A stretch of DNA of 37,373 nucleotides from Rhodobacterales bacterium CG2_30_65_12 (GTDB lineage Bacteria > Pseudomonadota > Alphaproteobacteria > Rhodobacterales > Rhodobacteraceae), in assembly GCA_001873585.1 (NCBI GenBank), contig MNZL01000136.1:1-37373 (forward strand). Direction: 5' to 3'. The translations under genes and the position numbers were made by a program. Below are positions 9,074 to 16,217 of this stretch, one piece after another (positions within the stretch are counted from its first letter, which is position 1; every line of letters starts with the position of its first letter). A model generated the notes under the pieces. That model saw only the letters and a list, made by a program, of their open reading frames with translations. It searched no databases and was not told where the DNA came from.

Positions 9074-9198
9074 GGTTGCCTCGCGTTGTTTGCGCGCTTG
9101 ATAGAGGCAATGGCAGGCCGGTTCAACGACCGCGTGGTGACCGCGCGCAATAAAAACTCTAACGCTGACTTCTTTGGTCTTGAAATACCTCGGGGAGC

Positions 9199-9219
9199 GC
9201 GAGGGGCAGCGCCCCTCGC
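9199..9219 (-). terminator. Strong GC hairpin downstream of mrp, likely a family-specific intergenic repeat
   Basis: GCGAGGGGC-AGC-GCCCCTCGC is a perfect 9-bp stem with a 3-base loop. It is preceded on the plus strand by GAAATACCTCGGGGAGC. There is no T-run, so it may act as a Rho-assisted stop or mRNA-stabilising element behind soeABC-mrp. From memory, this composition recurs between genes in Rhodobacteraceae genomes. Confidence 0.5.
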
Positions 9220-9238
9220 CCCCTGCGCCACCCCCGGC

Positions 9239-10381
9239 TCACGCGTCCTCGTCTTCGTCCTCAGCCATGCCGAGAAGCGCCGCCACTTTCAGCGCCACCT
9301 TCTTGTAATGCTCGGCATGCACACCGCCCGGGTCGGCGACGATGCAGGGTTTGCCGGCGTCGGAGGTCTTGCGAATGTCCATGTGCAGCGGAATCGCACC
9401 GAGAAACATCACGCCGAGCCGGCGCGCATCGGCCTCGGCGCCACCGTGACCAAAGATCTCGCTCACCTCGCCGCAATGCGGGCAGACGAAGGACGACATG
9501 TTTTCGATGATCCCGAGGATCGGCACGTCGACGTCCTTGAACATCTTGAGGCCCTTGCGGGCGTCAACCAGCGCAAGGTCTTGCGGGGTGGAGACGATCA
9601 CCGCGCCCGAAAGCGGGGTTTGCTGGGCCATGGTAAGCTGGGCATCGCCGGTGCCTGGCGGCATGTCGAGCACGAGGAAATCGAGCTCGCCCCATTCCAC
9701 ATCGCGGGTCATCTGCATCAGCGCGGTCACCACCATCGGCCCGCGCCAGATCACCGGGCTTTCTTCGTCCTGCAAAAAGCCCATCGACATGACCTTCATG
9801 CCATACTTCTCGATCGGCAGGATCTTGTCGCCCTTCATCGCCGGGCGGTCCTTGATATCGAGCAGGCGCGGGATCGAGGGGCCGTAGATATCGCCATCCA
9901 GCAGCCCCACCTTGAAGCCCAGCGCGGCGAGCGTGGCGGCAAGGTTTACCGCCGTGGTCGATTTTCCCACGCCGCCCTTGCCGGAAGCAACCGCAACGAT
10001 GTGCTTGATGCCGGGAATCGCCGCTTGCGCCGGGCGCATGTCTGGCCCGGGCACGCCGGGGTTTTTCGGCGGCACAGTGCGCAGCTTCGGCGGTTCGGCG
10101 GGCGCAGTCTCGGGCGCCAGGCCGGCCCCCTTCTCGCCGGTGAGCACCACCAGAAGGTTGGTGATCTGGGGAATGTTTTTTTTCATCCGCCGCTCTATAT
10201 CCCCCTTGAGCGCCTTGAGATCGCCAATGAAATCGCCGGGCACGTTGACTGACACAACGACCTTGTGATCGTTGATCGCCACGTCCTTCTCCGCAACCAG
10301 CCCCGCCTCGACGATATTGCCCTTCACGCCATCGGCGGTGACCTTGGCGAGGTTCGCCATGATCCGTGTGATCATCATCAT
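9239..10381 (-). CDS. mrp: Mrp/ApbC/NBP35-family Fe-S cluster carrier ATPase
   Basis: This is a P-loop ATPase that carries and delivers [4Fe-4S] clusters in the cytoplasm. Residues 1-80 form a MIP18/DUF59-like domain. After a Pro-rich linker, the deviant Walker A is at 132-142 (ASGKGGVGKST), followed by GLLDGDIYGPSIP, the Walker B-like FLVLDMPPGTGD, and the cluster-binding pair in SSFVCPHCGE. The tail is acidic (EDEDEDA). GGGAGG seven bases before ATG 10381 supports the start. It begins 24 bp after soeC, so it is likely co-transcribed with soeABC and may help mature their Fe-S clusters; that role is inference. Confidence 0.93.
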   Translation of the reverse strand: MMMITRIMANLAKVTADGVKGNIVEAGLVAEKDVAINDHKVVVSVNVPGDFIGDLKALKGDIERRMKKNIPQITNLLVVLTGEKGAGLAPETAPAEPPKLRTVPPKNPGVPGPDMRPAQAAIPGIKHIVAVASGKGGVGKSTTAVNLAATLAALGFKVGLLDGDIYGPSIPRLLDIKDRPAMKGDKILPIEKYGMKVMSMGFLQDEESPVIWRGPMVVTALMQMTRDVEWGELDFLVLDMPPGTGDAQLTMAQQTPLSGAVIVSTPQDLALVDARKGLKMFKDVDVPILGIIENMSSFVCPHCGEVSEIFGHGGAEADARRLGVMFLGAIPLHMDIRKTSDAGKPCIVADPGGVHAEHYKKVALKVAALLGMAEDEDEDA

Positions 10382-10405
10382 CTGAATTCCTCCCTGGCGC
10401 GGACG

Positions 10406-11281
10406 TCAGCCGCGCGAATAGTAGAGCGACACCACGTGTTCGGCTTCGGCAAAGAACAGCCAACGCGATGTAAAGACACCCGCGAGGTGGATCACCAGCA
10501 CGGCTATGGCCATCGGCATGCTGGCCGGCAGCAGCAGCAGCATGGCAACCGGAATCACCCCGATCAGCAGGGTGGCGATGATGCGCAGCTTCTGGCTGTG
10601 CTTGCGGCCGACGTGATACACCATCTCGTCGAGGATGTAGTTGCGCGCGGTGTGCGCAGTTTCAAACATCCGCACCTTGCCCACGGCCCCCAGGCCGGTG
10701 GCCGTGCCCTTGTCGGAGCCGGTGTCGAGGAGGCGCTTGTCGCCCATGATCCAGCCGGCCCATTGCAGCACGGTCACCAGCAGGATAAGCACACCGGCCA
10801 CCGTGGGCTGCATCGAGAGCAGCGCACCGCCGGCAATCGCGTAGGTGAGAAACAGCACCGGGTTGATCGCCATGTTCCAGCGCGGCACCGTCTTGAGCTG
10901 GGTGTAGATCATCGAGGTGGAAAACACCGTCAGCAGAGCCAGCGCGGCACCGACATAGCCAAACACCGGCAGGTTGAGCGCAAAGAAGATCCGCCCAATG
11001 GCGTAGACGGCGAAAACAAGCAGCGTGATCACCGCAAGCACGCCCTCGCGCGAGAGCCACGAGGTTTGCCACTGGCTGAACGCATAGATCGCGTTCTTCT
11101 TGTTGCCGAGGTGGAAGACCGACGAGAGCAGGCCGCCGACGCTGAGCGCATAGGCCATGAAGAACACGCCAAACGACGCCACGCCATAGAAATCGGGAAT
11201 GCCGAGCCCAAGCCACATCAAGAGCCCGAAGCCAAGGCCGGAGATCGAGGTGAAGATGATTACGGAGGGTGCCGGGTGCAT
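10406..11281 (-). CDS. soeC: SoeC, membrane anchor of sulfite-oxidising molybdoenzyme (DmsC/NrfD-like)
   Basis: This is the quinone-reducing membrane subunit of the SoeABC complex. The 291 residues hold about eight hydrophobic segments, for example FTSISGLGFGLLMWLGLGI, GVLAVITLLVFAVYAIG, VAGVLILLVTVLQWAGWIM and LRIIATLLIGVIPVAMLLLL. The DmsC-like block SVGGLLSSVFHLGNKKNAIYAF and the loop QWQTSWLSREG are clear. Its start overlaps the soeB stop by one base (TGATG). DmsC-type anchors also occur in DMSO and polysulfide reductases; the neighbouring soeA without a Tat signal and the dsr context favour sulfite oxidation. Confidence 0.85.
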   Translation of the reverse strand: MHPAPSVIIFTSISGLGFGLLMWLGLGIPDFYGVASFGVFFMAYALSVGGLLSSVFHLGNKKNAIYAFSQWQTSWLSREGVLAVITLLVFAVYAIGRIFFALNLPVFGYVGAALALLTVFSTSMIYTQLKTVPRWNMAINPVLFLTYAIAGGALLSMQPTVAGVLILLVTVLQWAGWIMGDKRLLDTGSDKGTATGLGAVGKVRMFETAHTARNYILDEMVYHVGRKHSQKLRIIATLLIGVIPVAMLLLLPASMPMAIAVLVIHLAGVFTSRWLFFAEAEHVVSLYYSRG

Positions 11282-12024
11282 CAGAGTCTCTCCAGTGCCT
11301 TGTCGAGCCAGCCGAGGAAGCCCGTGGGCTCTTCAGCGACGGTTTCGAGCGCCTTGGGCGGCGTTTTGTCGAGCGTGTCTTTCGGGCGCGGCGGCAGGTA
11401 TTTGTTGACGGGCCTGGTGCCCTGCTCGGGCATCAGGTCAAACCCGCCGCGCTCCGCGACCAGCTTGGAAACATCAGAGTCGGGATCGCCGAGATCCCCG
11501 AAGTGGCGCGCGCCCGCCGGGCAGGTGCGCACGCAGGCGGGCACACGGTCAACCTCGGGAATGTTGTCGTTGTAGATCCGATCAACGCAAAGCGTGCATT
11601 TTTTCATGATGCCCGCGTCACGATCAAGCTCCCGCGCGCCGTAAGGACAGGCCCAGGCGCAGAGGCCGCAGCCAATACAGCGATCTTCGTTGACCAGCAC
11701 GATCCCATCTTCGACGCGCTTGTAGCTCGCCCCGGTCGGGCAGACGGTCACGCAAGGCGCATCCTCGCAGTGCAGGCACGATTTGGGGAAGTGCACCGTT
11801 TGCGATGGGCCACCGTCCTTGGGCGCGATCTCGTAGTTGAACACGCGATTGAGGAAGGTGCCCTCCGGATCGGCGCCATATGGGTCGATATCCGACAGCG
11901 GCGCGCCGTAGTTCTGGGTGTTCCAGCCCTTGCAGGCGGTCACGCAGCCATGACAACCGACGCAGGTGTCGAGGTCGATCACCAGGCCGAGCTTTTTACG
12001 GGTTTCCTGTGGAAGCTTGGTCAT
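11281..12024 (-). CDS. soeB: SoeB, four-cluster ferredoxin subunit
   Basis: This is the electron-transfer subunit linking SoeA to SoeC. Four cysteine groups for four [4Fe-4S] clusters are visible in 247 residues: CVGCHGCVTACKGWN (Cys21, 24, 27, 31), CLHCEDAPCVTVCPTGA, CIGCGLCAWACPYGA, and CTLCVDR with CVRTCPAGA. No signal peptide is present, consistent with a cytoplasmic complex. Start and stop are coupled to soeA and soeC by TGATG overlaps. The C-terminal 40 residues are Pro/Lys-rich without clusters. Confidence 0.88.
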   Translation of the reverse strand: MTKLPQETRKKLGLVIDLDTCVGCHGCVTACKGWNTQNYGAPLSDIDPYGADPEGTFLNRVFNYEIAPKDGGPSQTVHFPKSCLHCEDAPCVTVCPTGASYKRVEDGIVLVNEDRCIGCGLCAWACPYGARELDRDAGIMKKCTLCVDRIYNDNIPEVDRVPACVRTCPAGARHFGDLGDPDSDVSKLVAERGGFDLMPEQGTRPVNKYLPPRPKDTLDKTPPKALETVAEEPTGFLGWLDKALERL

Positions 12025-14834
12025 CAGATCTTCCTCGCAACGACTTTGGGGCCCTTGCCGACCGGCGATTTGATCGGCGGGAAGACGGGCTGGGCCTCGC
12101 TCGGTTTCGGCACGGCCTTCTCCACCTTGACGCGCAAATCAAACCACGCCGCCTGACCAGTGACCGGATCGCTGTTGGACCAGCGCATGCCGTCGCCCTT
12201 TGGCGGTTGCAGCTCATGGATCAAATGGTTGAGCAGGAAGCCCTCGGTGGCCTCGGTGGCCTTTTCGTCGAGCGCCCAGGCGCCCTTGCGCTTGCCAATG
12301 GCATTCCATGTCCAGATCGTTTGGTCATTGAGGCCCTCGTGCAGCGCCACCGGCACCACGATCGACCCGTGCACCGAGCTTATCCGGGCATAATCGCCCT
12401 CCTCGAACCCTTGCTTTTCCCAGATCTTCTTCGGCAGATACATCGCGTTCTTGCCAGTGATCTGGCGCAGCCAGGCGTTTTGCGAGCCCCAGGAGTGATA
12501 CATCTGCATTGGCCGCTGGGTGAGCGCATGCACGTTGAACTCGCTCACGTCGACGTTGCTGTCTTCAAATGGCTCATACCAGATCGGCAGCGGGTCCATC
12601 GTGCGTTTGATGCGCTCGCGCAGGTTATCGGGCGGCTGGGTTTCGCCATGGCCCTCGGCGGCAAGCTGCATCTTGCGCAGCGGCTCGACGTAAAGGTTGA
12701 AGGCGTAGAATTGCGGTGAATCGTAGAGCCCGATCTCGACCGCCCAATCCTGATAGGCCTTGTTCCACGGCTTGTAGAATTGCGCCTCTTCGGGGATGTG
12801 GCCGATCCAGAAACCGCCATTGTCGATATAGGCCTGGATCTGGTTCGGGTTGGCCTCGCCACGGCCCGATTTCGAGCCGTCCTTGCCACGAAACCCCGAA
12901 AGCGGGCCGACGCCGGGGCGGCGTTCGTGGTTTTGGATGTAGTCGGCGTAATCGGCCCACTTCGCGTTGCCGTCTTCGTCGGTGAAGCCCGGCAGCTTCA
13001 TCCTGTTGGCAAGCTCGACCAGCACGTTCTGGAACGGGCGCACGTCACGATCCGGTTCAACCAGCGGCCAGCGGATGCTGTCGGCGGCGGCTTCGGCTTC
13101 GCAGATCGGCCGATCAAGCAACGAGATGCAATCGTAGCGCTCAAGATAGGTGGTGTCGGGCAGGATCAGATCGGCATAGGCCACCGTTTCCGAGCTGTAG
13201 GCGTCGGAGTAGATGATATGCGGGATCACATAATCGCCGTTCTCATCCTTGTCGGTAAGCATGCGGATCACGTCGCCCGTGTTCATCGACGAGTTCCACG
13301 CCATGTTGGCCATGTAGAGAAACAGCGTGTCGATCTTGTAGGGATCGCCGGCATGGGCGTTGGAAATGACCATGTGCATCATGCCGTGGGCCGAAAACGG
13401 GTTTTCCCAAGTGAAGGCCTTGTCGATCCGTTTGGCCTTGCCCTCGTCGTCGATCAGCAGGTGTTCCGGCCCGAGCGGGTAGCCCAGGTGCGGCCCGTCG
13501 AGCGGTTTGCCCGGGGTCACACCGGCATGCGGCCTGGGGTGCGCCTCGACCGGCTTGGGATAGGGCGGCTTGAAGCGGAAGCCGCCGGGCACCTCGACCG
13601 AGCCGAGCAGGATTTGCAGCACATGCAGCGCGCGGGCGGTCTGAAAGCCATTCGAGTGGGCCGAGATGCCGCGCATGGCATGAAAGCTGATCGGGCGGCC
13701 GATCATCTTGTCGTGCTTTTCGCCCTTCCAGTCGGTCCATTCCACATCAAGGCTGATCTCTTCCTCAAAGGCCACGCGGGCGAACTCTGCGGCGATGTTG
13801 CGGATCCGCTGCGCCGTGAGCCCACAGCGCTCGGCCACCGCCTCGGGCGCATACTCAGCCGAGAGATATTTCGCCGCCATGAGCTGAAATACGGTGCGGT
13901 TGCCGTCGTGGCTGGCCGCGAGATTGGCGATCACGCCGGGTTTGTCGAAGGCGTCCGCCTTGCCGGTGTTCTGGTCGATCACCAGCGGCTTGCCGTCTTT
14001 ATCGCGGATGAACAGGCCCTTTTGTGGCCCCTCCGCTTCGTTCACGATAAAGCCCGCATTGGTGTAGCGGCGCAGGTAGTCGAGATCGACCTTGCCGGAG
14101 CGGAACAGCTCGTGGACGATCGACAGGATCAAAAGCCCATCGGTGCCGGGGGTGATGCCCACCCAATCGTCGGCCACGGCGTTGTAGCCCGAGCGGATCG
14201 GGTTGATCCCCATCACCTTGCCGCCATGGCCCTTCATCTTGCCGATGCCGATCTTGATCGGGTTGCTATCGTGGTCTTCCGCAACGCCGAACAGCACGAA
14301 AAGCTTGGTGCGGTCCCAATCGGGCTGGCCAAATTCCCAGAACGCGCCGCCCATCGTATAGATCCCACCAGCGGCCATGTTGACCGAGCAGAAGCCGCCG
14401 TGCGCGGCGTGGTTGGGGGTGCCGTAGCTTTGGCCCCAGAATGCGGTAAAGCTCTGGCTCTGGTCGCGGCCAGTGAAGAAGGCGAGCTTTTTCGGGTCGG
14501 ACTCACGGATCGGTTCAAGCCAGCTCACCGCGATATCAAGCGCCTCGTCCCACGAGATTTCCTCAAACTCGCCCGAGCCGCGCGGGCCAACACGCTTGAG
14601 CGGCGCACGCAGGCGGCTCGGCGCGTAATGCTGCATGATCCCTGAAGATCCTTTGCCGCAGAGCACACCCTTGTTGACCGGGTGATCACGGTTGCCCTCG
14701 ATATAGGCCACCTGCCCATTCTTGAGGTGCACGTTGATGCCGCAGCGGCAGGCACACATGTAGCAGGTCGTCTTGCGGATCTCATCCGAAATGGGCGGCG
14801 ATGTCTCGATCTGGATGTTCTCGGGTCTCGTCAT
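12024..14834 (-). CDS. soeA: SoeA, molybdopterin catalytic subunit (sulfite to sulfate)
   Basis: This is the large catalytic subunit of the DMSO-reductase superfamily, predicted to oxidise sulfite to sulfate in the cytoplasm. The N-terminal [4Fe-4S] motif is C24-x2-C27-x3-C31 with C59 (GVLCGKGSSG). Molybdopterin-guanine-dinucleotide regions follow, such as LAFFTGRDQSQSF, NHAAHGGFCSVNMA, FGVAEDHDSNP, INPIRSGYNAVAD and, near the end, the fourth domain with GDYARISSVHGSIVVPV. No twin-arginine signal precedes the cysteines, which separates it from exported polysulfide, thiosulfate or DMSO reductases. The length of 936 is typical for SoeA. ATG 14834 lacks a strong ribosome binding site. A candidate operator lies just upstream. 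Confidence 0.87.
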   Translation of the reverse strand: MTRPENIQIETSPPISDEIRKTTCYMCACRCGINVHLKNGQVAYIEGNRDHPVNKGVLCGKGSSGIMQHYAPSRLRAPLKRVGPRGSGEFEEISWDEALDIAVSWLEPIRESDPKKLAFFTGRDQSQSFTAFWGQSYGTPNHAAHGGFCSVNMAAGGIYTMGGAFWEFGQPDWDRTKLFVLFGVAEDHDSNPIKIGIGKMKGHGGKVMGINPIRSGYNAVADDWVGITPGTDGLLILSIVHELFRSGKVDLDYLRRYTNAGFIVNEAEGPQKGLFIRDKDGKPLVIDQNTGKADAFDKPGVIANLAASHDGNRTVFQLMAAKYLSAEYAPEAVAERCGLTAQRIRNIAAEFARVAFEEEISLDVEWTDWKGEKHDKMIGRPISFHAMRGISAHSNGFQTARALHVLQILLGSVEVPGGFRFKPPYPKPVEAHPRPHAGVTPGKPLDGPHLGYPLGPEHLLIDDEGKAKRIDKAFTWENPFSAHGMMHMVISNAHAGDPYKIDTLFLYMANMAWNSSMNTGDVIRMLTDKDENGDYVIPHIIYSDAYSSETVAYADLILPDTTYLERYDCISLLDRPICEAEAAADSIRWPLVEPDRDVRPFQNVLVELANRMKLPGFTDEDGNAKWADYADYIQNHERRPGVGPLSGFRGKDGSKSGRGEANPNQIQAYIDNGGFWIGHIPEEAQFYKPWNKAYQDWAVEIGLYDSPQFYAFNLYVEPLRKMQLAAEGHGETQPPDNLRERIKRTMDPLPIWYEPFEDSNVDVSEFNVHALTQRPMQMYHSWGSQNAWLRQITGKNAMYLPKKIWEKQGFEEGDYARISSVHGSIVVPVALHEGLNDQTIWTWNAIGKRKGAWALDEKATEATEGFLLNHLIHELQPPKGDGMRWSNSDPVTGQAAWFDLRVKVEKAVPKPSEAQPVFPPIKSPVGKGPKVVARKI

Positions 14835-14848
14835 CGGCTTACATCTCT

Positions 14849-14868
14849 ACATTTGGATATTTGAATGA
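14849..14868 (-). promoter_or_regulatory. Candidate ArsR/SqrR-type operator upstream of soeA
   Basis: On the minus strand the element reads TCATTCAAATATCCAAATGT, that is ATTC-N8-AAAT. It matches the element upstream of dsrA at most positions and the ATTC-N8-GAAT pattern I recall for persulfide-responsive ArsR repressors (SqrR/BigR). It lies 15-34 bp before the soeA start. Its use by the adjacent ArsR protein is inference. Confidence 0.4.
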
Positions 14869-14880
14869 ACATCGCACAAA

Positions 14881-14904
14881 AATTGCGCGACGCAATTCTT
14901 TTTT
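14881..14904 (-). terminator. Terminator behind the arsR gene (bidirectional shape)
   Basis: AATTGCG-CGA-CGCAATT is a perfect 7-bp stem. On the minus strand it is followed by TTTTG; on the plus strand it is followed by CTTTTTT. It lies 10 bp after the arsR stop and upstream of soeA, so it probably separates the two transcription units. Confidence 0.65.
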
Positions 14905-14913
14905 GGTCGGATA

Positions 14914-15255
14914 TTACGGGTGGAAGGCGAATTCCTTGAGCATCTCCGGGTCGGGAACGTAGATACCCTGGAGCGTTTCGATCACGTTTCGCGCCTCGTC
15001 GGAGTGGAGCGAGTAGTAGACCGATTGCGCTTCGCGCCGGGCTGAAACCAGCCGCTCGCCGCGCATGATGGCGAGCTGTTGCGATACCGTCGACTGGCCG
15101 AGGCCGGTGGCAACCTGGAGCTGCTGCACCGAAAGCTCGCCGTCGGCGAGGTAGCACAGGATCAACAGGCGTTTCGGATTGGACAGGATGCGCAGCAATT
15201 CGCTGGCCACCTCTGCTATCTCGGCCCGGTTTTGCGGGCCTATGTTCGGGTCCAT
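14914..15255 (-). CDS. ArsR-family transcriptional repressor, probable sulfur-responsive regulator
   Basis: This is a small winged-helix repressor of 113 residues. The HTH core is visible as ELLRILSNPKRLLILCYLADGELSVQQLQ followed by TGLGQSTVSQQLAIMRGERLVSARREAQSVYY. The track's GTG start at 15273 lies upstream of the ribosome binding site; GGGAGGAG six bases before ATG 15255 sets the start. Cys34 sits where SqrR/BigR-type persulfide sensors have their first redox cysteine, but the second cysteine near the C-terminal helix is absent (ETLQGIYVPD). It is divergent from dsrE2-tusA and next to soeA, so it is the obvious candidate regulator of the sulfur genes. The ligand is unknown. Confidence 0.85.
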   Translation of the reverse strand: MDPNIGPQNRAEIAEVASELLRILSNPKRLLILCYLADGELSVQQLQVATGLGQSTVSQQLAIMRGERLVSARREAQSVYYSLHSDEARNVIETLQGIYVPDPEMLKEFAFHP

Positions 15256-15333
15256 CGGCTCTCCTCCCGTCACGCGCCGAACAACAAAGCGCGATTCCCC
15301 TCCGCTTACGCAGAGTCTTCTTGACGTGTGATC

Positions 15334-15362
15334 ATTTTATATTCAACAATTTCTATACACAA
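15334..15362 (-). promoter_or_regulatory. Candidate promoter of arsR with embedded operator half-site
   Basis: On the minus strand TTGTGT is followed after 17 bases by TAAAAT, about 80 bp upstream of the arsR ATG. The spacer contains GAAT, and on the plus strand the ATTC at 15341 is followed after eight bases by CTAT, a loose match to the elements upstream of dsrA and soeA. This would permit autoregulation and control of the divergent dsrE2. A promoter for dsrE2 itself is not clear. Confidence 0.4.
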
Positions 15363-15388
15363 ATAAACACCAAAAGGGAGGGCCCGCT

Positions 15389-15886
15389 GTGCTTGATGCT
15401 GGCGACAACACCAAAAAGATGACGCTGATCGTCACAAAGGGTACGCTCGACTGGGCCTATCCGCCCTTCATCCTGGGCACGACAGCAGCTGCCATGGACG
15501 TTGAAGTGACTATGTTTTTCACTTTCTACGGTCTACAGCTTTTGAAGAAAGACCTCGACCTGAAAGTGTCGACGCTGGGCAACCCGGCGATGCAGATGCC
15601 GATGGGCGGGATGCACATGTCGATGCCGAACATCATGCCGATGATTCCCGGGGTCGACCGGATGACAACGACGATGATGAAGAATCTGATCAAGAAAAAG
15701 GGCGTAGCCTCGATCGAGGATCTGCGCGAGGCCGCCGTCGACCTTGAAATCAAGATGATTGCCTGCCAAATGACGCTCGATCTGTTCGAGATCGACAAGA
15801 GCGAGCTCATCGACGAAATCGAGATCGGTGGCGCCGCAAGCTGGATGGAAGAAGCGGCTTCGTCTGATATCAACCTCTACCTCTGA
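15389..15886 (+). CDS. dsrE2: DsrE2-type sulfur-transfer protein (DsrE/DsrF/DrsH-like)
   Basis: This is a predicted sulfurtransferase-like protein acting with TusA in delivering persulfide sulfur. It begins with a GTG six bases after GGGAGG. Features are MTLIVTKGTLDWAYPPFILG, a hydrophobic stretch at about 22-52, and the conserved cysteine Cys126 in MIACQMTLDLF, followed by GGAASWMEEA. Between residues 68 and 97 there are 11 methionines (MQMPMGGMHMSMPNIMPM). The paired tusA is 34 bp downstream. The usual third partner, a rhodanese gene, is absent. Confidence 0.88.
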   Translation: MLDAGDNTKKMTLIVTKGTLDWAYPPFILGTTAAAMDVEVTMFFTFYGLQLLKKDLDLKVSTLGNPAMQMPMGGMHMSMPNIMPMIPGVDRMTTTMMKNLIKKKGVASIEDLREAAVDLEIKMIACQMTLDLFEIDKSELIDEIEIGGAASWMEEAASSDINLYL

Positions 15887-15920
15887 ACAGAACACCGGAA
15901 CGCCAAAGGGAGGATACCAT

Positions 15921-16145
15921 ATGGCCGATCAAGTTCTCGATGCGAAGGGGCTCAACTGCCCGCTTCCGATTCTCAAGACCAAGAAAGCGCTCAAGGGCAT
16001 GACCTCAGGTCAGGTGCTGGAGGTGATGGCCACCGATCCCGGCTCGATCGCCGACATGACAGCCTTCTGCAACCAGACCGGCAACGAACTGATGAGCCAG
16101 TCGAACGAAGGCGATGTCTACACTTTCGAGATCAAGGTCTCCTGA
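15921..16145 (+). CDS. tusA: TusA sulfur carrier protein
   Basis: TusA is a small cytoplasmic persulfide carrier; in dsr-containing sulfur oxidisers it passes sulfur towards DsrEFH. The 74 residues contain the signature DAKGLNCPLPILKTKKAL with the active cysteine Cys13 in CPxP, followed by GQVLEVMATDPGS. The ORF track start at 15828 is too early; ATG 15921 follows GGGAGG by seven to eight bases. It is co-transcribed with dsrE2 and followed by a good terminator. Confidence 0.96.
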   Translation: MADQVLDAKGLNCPLPILKTKKALKGMTSGQVLEVMATDPGSIADMTAFCNQTGNELMSQSNEGDVYTFEIKVS

Positions 16146-16168
16146 CCCTGATCGCTTGCAACGCGTTG

Positions 16169-16199
16169 CCCCGCCGGATCGCTCCGGTGGGGCTTTTTG
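16169..16199 (+). terminator. Rho-independent terminator after dsrE2-tusA
   Basis: CCCCGCCGG-ATCGCT-CCGGTGGGG forms a 9-bp stem with one G-T pair and is followed by CTTTTTG. It starts 24 bp after the tusA stop. Confidence 0.85.
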
Positions 16200-16217
16200 T
16201 TTGCCGCTCTCCGCGTC

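Noticed and set aside
12024-14834. Polysulfide, thiosulfate or DMSO reductase large subunit
   Set aside because: The catalytic subunit has no twin-arginine signal and sits beside dsr genes, which fits cytoplasm-facing SoeA better. Confirmation would need phylogeny.
15321-15350. Promoter for dsrE2 starting at TTGACG
   Set aside because: The -35 is good but at 17-18 bases only CAACAA/AACAAT follows, too weak to call.
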